Origin: Dryocola sp031988645
GTDB taxonomy: Bacteria > Pseudomonadota > Gammaproteobacteria > Enterobacterales > Enterobacteriaceae
Direction: 5' to 3'
NCBI RefSeq assembly: GCF_051307045.1
Contig: NZ_CP150452.1
Coordinates: forward strand, 186,001-250,000
DNA: 64,000 bases
This document shows positions 56,808 through 64,000 of this stretch, one piece after another (position 1 is the stretch's first letter; every line of letters begins with the position of its first letter). The translations under genes were made by a program, and so were the position numbers. The notes under the pieces were generated by a model that was not told where the DNA came from, ran no database searches, and was given only the letters and a program-made list of their open reading frames with translations.

Positions 56808-57344
56808 ATGTTTCAGGAAAAAGGATTGAAAAAATATCTTCCAGGCTTGCTGGCAGGATGCAGGTCTTTATTACTGACGGTGTTAATTAGCGCCTGCAGC
56901 AGTCATCCGTCGTCCCAGCCGGAGCCTGGTGAAATAAAATTAAATCTGCTGGCGGCTAAAGATATTAATCCCAACGAAAGGGGCCGGCCGGCGCCGCTGA
57001 ATATATTTATCTATGCCGTAAAAGAACCGGATGCTTTTGCTAACGCCGATTTCTTCGACATCGTAGGGGGAAGCCGCAGGCAGATGCAAACCGCAGCGGC
57101 GAAAATCTATGAGGCTATTTTACAGCCGGGGGAATCACGCACCCTTTTTATCAGCCCGGACAGCGATATAAAAACGCTGGGATTTATAGGCGCCTATCGC
57201 AACCTCAACGGGACGCGGTGGATGGTGACCTGGGATGTACCTGAGAAGAAGCAATCATGGTGGCAAAAATTTTTCAGCGATGAGTCGCTTGAGTTAAATG
57301 CTTATTTCCAAAAAACAGCAATTACAATTAAAAAAATGGATTAA
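56808..57344 (+). CDS. tssJ: T6SS outer membrane lipoprotein TssJ
   Basis: From ATG 56808 the protein has 178 residues with a lipoprotein signal peptide (LLLTVLISAC, lipidated cysteine at about residue 30). The beta-sandwich body has the TssJ pattern RPAPLNIFIYAVKEPDAFANADFF, shown here as RPAPLNIFIYAVK and FANADFFDIVGG, and LGFIGAYRNLNGTRW. An upstream GTG at 56787 is a less likely start. TssJ anchors the TssM periplasmic domain in the membrane complex. It is followed after three bases by tssK. Confidence 0.9.
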   Translation: MFQEKGLKKYLPGLLAGCRSLLLTVLISACSSHPSSQPEPGEIKLNLLAAKDINPNERGRPAPLNIFIYAVKEPDAFANADFFDIVGGSRRQMQTAAAKIYEAILQPGESRTLFISPDSDIKTLGFIGAYRNLNGTRWMVTWDVPEKKQSWWQKFFSDESLELNAYFQKTAITIKKMD

Positions 57345-57347
57345 ACC

Positions 57348-58694
57348 ATGAGAACAAATAAAGTCGTCTGGAGCGAAGGGTTATTTCTTCGCCCGCAATT
57401 ATTTCAACAGCAAGAACGTTATTTTGAATATTATGCCCATAAGCGAGCCTCGACGCTAAGCCCCTTCTTTTGGGGGTTTTCCCAGTATGAAATCGACAGG
57501 GAGGCGCTCACTTACGGCAAGCTGGTGCTGCGCACCGCGCGCGGCGTGTTACCCGATGGCACCCCTTTTGATGTCCCCGATCATGCCGACCTGCCAGAGC
57601 CGCTGACGATATTGCCCGAGCATCTGGGCAAAATGATCTATCTGGCGGTGCCTTTGCGCCTCGATAACAGCGATGAAACCATATTCAGCCAGCACGATGC
57701 CAGCTCGCTGGCGCGTTTTAGCGCGCAGGAAGCGGAGCTTTGCGACACCAACGCCATCCGCCAGGGCCCGAAGCCCGTACAGCTCGCTAAGCTTCGCCTG
57801 AAGCTGGTTTCGCAGGCGGAAATGACGGAGTCCTGGATTGGCCTACCCTTAACCCGGGTCAAGGCCATTCAGCCAGACGGCAGCGTGCTGCTGCACCTGG
57901 AAGATTACATTCCGCCGGTGACCGGCTATGCGGCTAATCCTCTGCTCAGCGAATGGCTTACGCACCTCAACGGCCTGGTCAAAATGCGCGCCGAGATGCT
58001 GGCGAACCGCCTCTCTTCCTCAGACGGCAAAGCCAGCGCCAGCGCGGAGGTGGTGGATTATCTGCTGCTGCAAATTTTCAATAAGTACGAGCCCATTCTC
58101 GATCACCTGCGCCATATTCCTGAACTGCCGCCGATTATTCTCTATGAAGAGCTGGCCAAGCTGGCGGGCGAGCTGTCGACCTTTGTGCGCACCACAACGC
58201 GTCGGCCGAAAAGCGCGCCGGGATATGACCACGCAAGGCTTTACCCCTCCATTCGTCCACTGGTGGACGATGTTCACGATTTGCTCAATCAGATTCTGGT
58301 CCGGGCGGGGCAGCTTATCGAGCTGCGCGAGAAAGGCAACGGCGTCTGGTCGGCCTCGGTGCTGCCCAACGAGCTGCGTTCGTTCTCCAATCTGGTGCTG
58401 TCGGTGCATGCCCAGCTGCCGATGGACGTGCTGCAGCAGCAGTTCCAGGCGCAGGCCAAAATCAGCGCTCCCCAACAGCTGCACGAGCTGGTGCGTTCAC
58501 ATTTGCCAGGCCTGGTGCTGCAGAGCTTACCGGTTCCACCGCGGCAAATTCCCTACAGCACCGGCTACGTCTATTTCGAGCTGCTCAAAAACGGGCCTTT
58601 CTGGGAAAAAATTTCCGCTACCGGCGCGCTGGCGCTGCACGTCGCCGGTGAATTCCCCGGCCTGAAAATGGAACTCTGGGGAATCAGGATCTGA
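57348..58694 (+). CDS. tssK: T6SS baseplate protein TssK
   Basis: At 448 residues this is a full-length TssK (ImpJ/VasE). It starts KVVWSEGLFLRPQLFQQQER, the family hallmark, and includes HADLPEPLTILPEH and the C-terminal RQIPYSTGYVYFELLKNG. TssK trimers connect the baseplate to the TssL-TssM membrane complex. The stop overlaps the tssL start by one base (TGATG). Confidence 0.96.
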   Translation: MRTNKVVWSEGLFLRPQLFQQQERYFEYYAHKRASTLSPFFWGFSQYEIDREALTYGKLVLRTARGVLPDGTPFDVPDHADLPEPLTILPEHLGKMIYLAVPLRLDNSDETIFSQHDASSLARFSAQEAELCDTNAIRQGPKPVQLAKLRLKLVSQAEMTESWIGLPLTRVKAIQPDGSVLLHLEDYIPPVTGYAANPLLSEWLTHLNGLVKMRAEMLANRLSSSDGKASASAEVVDYLLLQIFNKYEPILDHLRHIPELPPIILYEELAKLAGELSTFVRTTTRRPKSAPGYDHARLYPSIRPLVDDVHDLLNQILVRAGQLIELREKGNGVWSASVLPNELRSFSNLVLSVHAQLPMDVLQQQFQAQAKISAPQQLHELVRSHLPGLVLQSLPVPPRQIPYSTGYVYFELLKNGPFWEKISATGALALHVAGEFPGLKMELWGIRI

Positions 58695-60062
58695 TGAAAG
58701 AAGATAACGGTCAGCAGGTAATGACGCCTGCAGAAGCAGTCCAGGAAGAGGCCAATTCGCCGCAGGCGCAGGGAAAATTTCTGCTCGATGAACAGGGGGA
58801 CTGGATTCTGGAACCCACCGGCGCGCAGGCCGGCGAAAGCCGCGTGCCGGCAGACAGCGAGCCGCCTTTCAGAAACGAAAGGCTGCTTAAAAGCGAGAGC
58901 GTTCAGCAGCGCGTGCTAAAGGTGCTGGCGGCGGAAAATCCGCTGCTGGAGGCGTCCCAGCCCCTGCTGCGTGCGCTCAGCGACATGCCAGAGCAGATCG
59001 TTGATATCGCCCACGTCGAGATCCTGAAAAATACGCTGAAGAGCCAGATCAACCTGTTTGGCGTGGTGTGTGACGAAGTGAATATCCCGTGGAAAAAGAT
59101 GGCGATCGTTCGCTACTGCATCTGTACCGCTCTTGACGAGGCGGCGCACACCGCGCCCTGGGGGCTGGAGTCCGGCTGGTCCCAGAGCAACCTGCTGAAC
59201 CATTTTGAAGGCGATAACGACGGCGGGAATAAATTCTTTTTGCTTATCGGCCGTCTTTCGATGAATCCCAGCGAGTTTGCCGACGTGCTGGAGGTGCTCC
59301 TGCGCATACTGGGGCTGGGCTTCGAAGGCCGCTACAGCATCATTGAAGACGGCGATCGCCAGCTGACAAAAATCCGCCAGCGCCTGTTAACCATTATTCA
59401 AAGTACGCGCGATACCACGCAGCCGGTGTTGTCGCCCCATGGCCTGCAGCCCCACGGGCCGGCGCGGCGTGAGAGGCTGATCGTTCCGGTCAGGCTAACC
59501 GCCCTGTGCGCGGGCGTGCTGGTGATGGCGGCCTTTATCTGGTGCAAGTACTGGCTGTCGTTACGCGGCGACTTTACGACCAACAATCTCTATGCGATGC
59601 AGAAAATCAACGTAACCCAGCCGCAGATAAAAATGCGTCTCCGGCTGGCCATTTTGCTGCGTAACGAAATACAGCAGCAGCTTCTGAGCGTGGATGAGAC
59701 CCAGAAGCTAAGCAAGGTGGTGTTAAAGGGCGATTCGCTGTTTCTGTCGGGTTCAACCAGCATTCAGCCCGCCATGGCGAACGTTATCGAACGCGTGGCG
59801 CGTGAAGTTCGCCGCGTGAACGGGGATGTGGTGATCGTCGGCCATACGGACTCCACGCCGATTAACAGACCCGGCCTGCCGAATAACGTGGTGCTGTCAG
59901 AAAAACGCGCGGCGCAGGTGGCCAGCTATTTCCTCGCCGCGGGCCCTGCCTGAAAGCAAGATCAAAGTCGAAGGCGTCGGAAACAGCCAGCCCCTGGCAT
60001 CTGATGCGACGCCGCAGGGACGGGCGAAGAACCGCCGCGTAGAGTTTTTTGTTACGTATTAA
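58694..60062 (+). CDS. tssL: T6SS membrane complex protein TssL with OmpA domain, frameshifted
   Basis: The first frame ends at LAAGPA near 59953. Removing one base of GGGCCC at 59941-59946 gives LPESKIKVEGVGNSQPL and on to NRRVEFFVTY, for about 455 residues. The N-terminal cytoplasmic DotU domain has NPLLEASQPLLRAL, IVRYCICTALDEAAHTAPWG and SNLLNHFEGDNDGGNKFF (given in parts). One membrane helix (LTALCAGVLVMAAFIWCKYW) is followed by a peptidoglycan-binding OmpA domain (VVIVGHTDSTPI). TssL works with TssM and TssJ in the trans-envelope complex. The break is probably a sequence error. Confidence 0.92.
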
Positions 60063-60073
60063 CGAGAGCGACA

Positions 60074-63000
60074 ATGTCTTATTTAAATAGATTCTTCGCG
60101 GCGCGGTTTATAAAGACGCTGCTGATTGTGTGCTGTATTGCGCTGCTGATTGCCGCTATCTGGTTTCTTGGGCCCTTTTTCGGCTTTGGCGAAACGCGTC
60201 CTTTATCGAGCATAGAGTCGCGCATTATTTTTATTCTGCTGGCGGCGCTTTACCTGGTCAGCTTCTGGCTGCGCTGGCCGCTGTTTATCGCGGCTATGGC
60301 GACGCTGTGCGTGCTTATCTGGGTGCCCGGCCCTTTTTTACTGGTAGGGGAAAATTACCCGCTGGCGCCGGTCAGCGTCAGGCTGCTGCTTATCGCGGCC
60401 GTTCTGTGCGTGACGCTGCTGTATGGCCTGTGGCGGGTGCTGCTGGCGCTAAAAGATAACCCGGCGCTGCTCGACAGGTTTATTCGTAATAAAGAACCCG
60501 CGCCGGAAAATAACACTTTTGAAGTGGCCTCGGTGATTGCTAACGCGGTGAATTACGTCAATAAGAACCGCGGCAGCCTCTCTTTTTTCCAGCGCGTGAT
60601 TCTGGCCCGTAAGCCGCTTGACGTGCTGCCCTGGTATATGGTGCTGGGAACGAAAGAGGCCGGAAAAACGTCCGCTATCCTGGGGTCCGGACAGCATTTC
60701 CCGCTGCCCGAGCAGTTAATACAGGTAGGCAAGCAGGGGCAGCCCACGCGTAGCTGCGAATGCTGGTTCGCCAACGATGCCGTTTATATCGATACCGCCG
60801 GTAAATACGTCAGCGAACCTGAACAGCATCTCAGCGAATGGCGCGCGCTGCTTAAGGCGTTGAAAAAACATCGGCCGGTCAAAGCCATAAACGGCGCCGT
60901 GGTGACGTTTTCCGCGGCCGATATTATGGGGCGCAGCAAAGCGGAGCTGTTTGAACTGGCCTCCAGCATGCGCGCCAGAGTGGATGATTTACGCCAGACG
61001 CTGGGCGTGCGTTTCCCGGTTTACGTACTGGTTACCAAGCTCGACCATCTGCCGGGCTTTGCTGAATATTTCAGGATCCTCACCGAGCAGGAGCGCGAGC
61101 AGGTCTGGGGCGTCACCTTTCCGTACGTCGAGTCGATGAAGGCGTCGGTTTCCGAGCTGCATAGCCAGATTCAAAAAGAGTTTTCCCTGCTGGAACAGCG
61201 CATTGAGCGGGATATGATCGTGCGCCAGCAGGAAGAGTATGACAATCGCGATCGCAAGAAAATGTACGCGCTGCCGCAGGATTTCCAGCTGCTTTCCGAC
61301 CTGGTGGCGAAAGTTGTGCACAATATCTTTTTCGCCTCCCGCTACGATGAAACGCAAAGTTATACCACCCTGCGCGGCATTTATTTCTCCAGCAGCCATC
61401 AGCCCGTGGATTTTAGCCTGCTAAATAACCAGAGCATCATCCGTAAATGGTCTAACTACGTCGAAAACAAGACGCCGGAGGTGACCGCATCCCTTACGGC
61501 ACAGCCGGGCGACCGCGACTTTCTTGTGAATGACGTCTCCTATGGCAGACAGTATTTCCTCAAGCAGCTTTTCAGCGAGGTTATCGTCAGGGACGTCGGT
61601 TTAGCGCGCCACAACCTGGCTAACGAGTCGAAGTTCCGCCTGCAGCGTTTTCTGGGGCATACGATGTGCCTCGTCATCGCCTTTATCCTGCTGAACGGTT
61701 TCTATAACAGCTACCGCAACAACGACCGGTATCTGGACGCGGCGGACGGCAAGGTTGTCGCGCTGGATAATGAGGTAAAAAGCTTTGTTAAAACATCGAA
61801 TGAGGAGCTCCTCCCGCGTCTGCTGGGGCTTGCGCAATATCTGCCTGAATACGGCGCGCTGGATATATTAAATCCGCCGCTCGAATGGCGATACGGGCTG
61901 TATACCGGTAAAGATGTTAAGAAAGCTTCCGCTTCCCTCTACCAGTACTTTTTACAGCGGCTGCTGCTGGCGCAAATTGAACGCCAGGCCACCCAGGCGC
62001 TGCAAAAGGCGATTGAGAACGAGAGCCCCGGGCAGGTTTATGAGCGCCTGAAGCTTTATCTGCAGGTCTACGGGCAGGGAACCTTCGATCGGCAATACAT
62101 GGTTAATGGTCTTGCTCAGCTCTGGGAGACGAGCGGCAAGCTGCAGCCTTATGAAGAGCGGCGGATTTTTATCGCTCACCTGACAAACCTCTTCGCCCTG
62201 CCGGACTGGCGGCGCTTTGGTCAGGCGGCCGACGACGGCTTGGTGAAATACGCGCGCTCAACGCTGCAACGCGAAGACGTGGCCGCGCGCCTGTACGGGC
62301 GCATTAAAGACTCGCTGACGAAAGATATGCCGGTCGATTTGACGTTAGGCGAAATGGCGGGCGCTCAGGGCGGCGAGCTGTTTTCGTTAACGAATGAGAG
62401 TGGCGAAACGGTTATTCCCGGCATATTTACCCGCGCGGGCTATTACGATCTGTTTAAAAAAAAAATGGAGCCCGGCCTGCTGCTGCTGGAGCGCGAGGAC
62501 GCCTGGGTTATGGGTAGCGCTGGCGACACAAAGCAGAATGCCGCAGGGCCCCTGGTGAAGGTGAACCGCGACGGCGTGCTGGTCAATCCGCTTCAGCAGC
62601 AAATACTGGCGCTCTATCTGAACGAGTACACCCGGCGCTGGCAGGCCTTTTTAAATAACATTCATCTTAAAAAGAGCCTTCTGACGCAGGACTATGGCAA
62701 CACCGGCGTGGCGGCAGATATCTATATCCTGAGGAAGCTGGCCGCGTCCGATTCTCCGCTGGCGAATCTGCTGCGGCGTGCCGTCGCCGAAACCACGCTG
62801 GCGGAAGAAAAGGGCCGGTCGCTGCTGGAAAACGTCAGCAATAAAGGGCAGCTCTTAAACGCGGTAGAGAAGGTGAGCCTTGCCTGGGCCGCCATGGAAA
62901 AAAAGCTGCTGCTGGAGGGCGTGGACAACCACTTTGCGCCGCTGCGCGAGTTTGTGACCGGCAGCCGCGAGGCGACGCCGGATAGCAGCCCGGCGGCGGC

Positions 63001-63910
63001 TGGCACCGCCCTTAGCAAGCTTATGGGCGAGCTTAATGAACAGTACACCTTGTTCGTCATTTATAACGATGCGCTAAAAAGCGGCGGCTCGCTGACGCTG
63101 TCCGACTCGGCGCGCAAGCTGAGCGCCGAATCGCAAACCTGGCCCGATCCCTTACGCAATGTGATAAGTCCGCTGCTGAATGACGCCCATGGCCGGGCGA
63201 GCAGGGAAAGCATCGCCAAAAGCAATGAAGGCATCGATGAAAATCTGGGTCGCGTGTGCCGCGCAACCCTGGAAGGACGCTATCCCTTCGCTCAAAGCCA
63301 GCGGGAAGTGAAGCTGGCGGACTTTGAGCGCTTCTTTGCCGCGGGCGGCCTGGCCGACGAGTACTACAAAAAAAATCTGGCGGACAAAGTCGATACCTCC
63401 TCGCGTCCATGGCGTTACAAAGGCGATGCGCAGGACGCCGACGCCGGCTCGCTGGCGGTGTTTGAACAGGCGGCGAAAATCCGCGATGTGTTTTTCCAGG
63501 CCGAAGGCGGACGCAGATTATCCCTTACCTTTGACGTGTCGGTGCCCTATATGGAGCCGACTATCACCAAGCTGAATATGAATTTTGACGGCACGCCGGT
63601 GAATTATATTCACTGGCCGGTATCGCCCGTATCCCTGACGTGGCCCGCTTCGCGCCGCGCCTCGAGGATTTCCGTCAACGCCACGCCGCGCACCACTTCC
63701 GGTTCATCGGCCAAAACCTTTACCGGGGCCTGGTCGTTTTTTCACTGGCTGGATAATGCGGACAATATTACCGCCAGCGACGCAGATGAAACCGTGCTGG
63801 TCTATTACCTGGATAAGCGCCGGGTAGATATCGAGGTCGCCGGGGTAACTTTTGACGGCGTGCTGGCTGTGGATCTGCTGAAAGATTTCCGCTGCCCTGC
63901 CGCTTCTTAA
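60074..63910 (+). CDS. tssM: T6SS membrane complex protein TssM (IcmF)
   Basis: The 1278-residue protein has paired N-terminal membrane helices (about residues 12-30, 43-60 and 75-100) and a cytoplasmic NTPase domain with an intact Walker A (LGTKEAGKTSAIL). A third membrane region is near residue 530 (TMCLVIAFILLNGFYNSY). A large periplasmic part ends in the TssJ-binding beta domain (WDFSFFHWLDNADN-like AWSFFHWLDNADN). It forms the envelope-spanning channel base and is ATP/GTP-linked in some systems. It starts 11 bases after the restored tssL stop. Confidence 0.95.
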   Translation: MSYLNRFFAARFIKTLLIVCCIALLIAAIWFLGPFFGFGETRPLSSIESRIIFILLAALYLVSFWLRWPLFIAAMATLCVLIWVPGPFLLVGENYPLAPVSVRLLLIAAVLCVTLLYGLWRVLLALKDNPALLDRFIRNKEPAPENNTFEVASVIANAVNYVNKNRGSLSFFQRVILARKPLDVLPWYMVLGTKEAGKTSAILGSGQHFPLPEQLIQVGKQGQPTRSCECWFANDAVYIDTAGKYVSEPEQHLSEWRALLKALKKHRPVKAINGAVVTFSAADIMGRSKAELFELASSMRARVDDLRQTLGVRFPVYVLVTKLDHLPGFAEYFRILTEQEREQVWGVTFPYVESMKASVSELHSQIQKEFSLLEQRIERDMIVRQQEEYDNRDRKKMYALPQDFQLLSDLVAKVVHNIFFASRYDETQSYTTLRGIYFSSSHQPVDFSLLNNQSIIRKWSNYVENKTPEVTASLTAQPGDRDFLVNDVSYGRQYFLKQLFSEVIVRDVGLARHNLANESKFRLQRFLGHTMCLVIAFILLNGFYNSYRNNDRYLDAADGKVVALDNEVKSFVKTSNEELLPRLLGLAQYLPEYGALDILNPPLEWRYGLYTGKDVKKASASLYQYFLQRLLLAQIERQATQALQKAIENESPGQVYERLKLYLQVYGQGTFDRQYMVNGLAQLWETSGKLQPYEERRIFIAHLTNLFALPDWRRFGQAADDGLVKYARSTLQREDVAARLYGRIKDSLTKDMPVDLTLGEMAGAQGGELFSLTNESGETVIPGIFTRAGYYDLFKKKMEPGLLLLEREDAWVMGSAGDTKQNAAGPLVKVNRDGVLVNPLQQQILALYLNEYTRRWQAFLNNIHLKKSLLTQDYGNTGVAADIYILRKLAASDSPLANLLRRAVAETTLAEEKGRSLLENVSNKGQLLNAVEKVSLAWAAMEKKLLLEGVDNHFAPLREFVTGSREATPDSSPAAAGTALSKLMGELNEQYTLFVIYNDALKSGGSLTLSDSARKLSAESQTWPDPLRNVISPLLNDAHGRASRESIAKSNEGIDENLGRVCRATLEGRYPFAQSQREVKLADFERFFAAGGLADEYYKKNLADKVDTSSRPWRYKGDAQDADAGSLAVFEQAAKIRDVFFQAEGGRRLSLTFDVSVPYMEPTITKLNMNFDGTPVNYIHWPVSPVSLTWPASRRASRISVNATPRTTSGSSAKTFTGAWSFFHWLDNADNITASDADETVLVYYLDKRRVDIEVAGVTFDGVLAVDLLKDFRCPAAS

Positions 63911-63936
63911 AAGGCGACGCTATGCGAGAGGGAACT

Positions 63937-64000
63937 ATGCCGTTACGCCTGTATTTACTTGTCGATAATCCTCGCGCAGTTCTCTTTGGCGCAGGCAGAA
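63937..64000 (+). CDS. Partial gene after tssM, cut by the window end
   Basis: A frame opens at ATG 63937 with GAGAGGG upstream (or at ATG 63922) and reads MPLRLYLLVDNPRAVLFGAG to the window end. Only 21 residues are visible. The short beta-strand opening could suit an FHA-type T6SS accessory protein, but this is a weak guess. It is 26 bases from tssM and probably in the same operon. Confidence 0.5.
   Translation, partial: MPLRLYLLVDNPRAVLFGAGR

Overview
The window comes from the chromosome of a member of the Enterobacteriaceae. The block gor, rlmJ, prlC, rsmJ, uspA, uspB, pitA, yhiN keeps the order and orientation known from E. coli, and proteins such as UspB, PitA, RsmJ and YhiN are close to their E. 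coli forms. A decayed ccdAB-like pair lies where E. coli carries dtpB. The GC-rich coding sequence, a REP-type palindrome pair and the accessory loci fit the Enterobacter/Kosakonia/Cronobacter side of the family, but I cannot name a genus.

Layout. (1) 1-4053: a BOF-family periplasmic protein, a DUF1127 protein, a MocR-type regulator, and a HEPN-like membrane protein. (2) 4054-25579: an adhesin island. An AT-rich leader is followed by two small regulators, an OmpA-domain periplasmic protein and a 3965-residue BapA-like adhesin. Its type I exporter follows (TolC-like, ABC, HlyD-like), and a MarT/FidL-like membrane regulator pair faces it. (3) 26101-37236: the conserved core block, plus a membrane-anchored bactofilin. 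(4) 37302-64000: a type VI secretion locus in two divergent arms. The leftward arm holds tssF, tssG, tssA, a fimbrial tip adhesin, a GlcNAc-transferase-like enzyme, an OmpA-domain protein and a DcrB/Eag-like protein. The rightward arm holds tssH, a chaperone-usher fimbrial operon, then tssB, tssC, hcp, tssJ, tssK, tssL, tssM and the start of another gene. tssE and vgrG are not in the window.

The accessory loci point to surface attachment and contact. The Bap-like system exports a giant biofilm adhesin. The T6SS locus carries a full chaperone-usher pilus whose two-domain adhesin sits in the other arm beside a glycosyltransferase, which suggests a pilus made together with the secretion machine. 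This arrangement is the best candidate for an undescribed system here.

A caution on quality. Ten genes, including housekeeping ones, are each broken by exactly one extra base, always inside a GGCC-containing G/C run. This looks like a systematic sequencing or consensus error. I annotate these genes across the break and say so in each entry. The ccdB toxin has an eleventh single-base shift that cannot be placed exactly and may be genuine decay.
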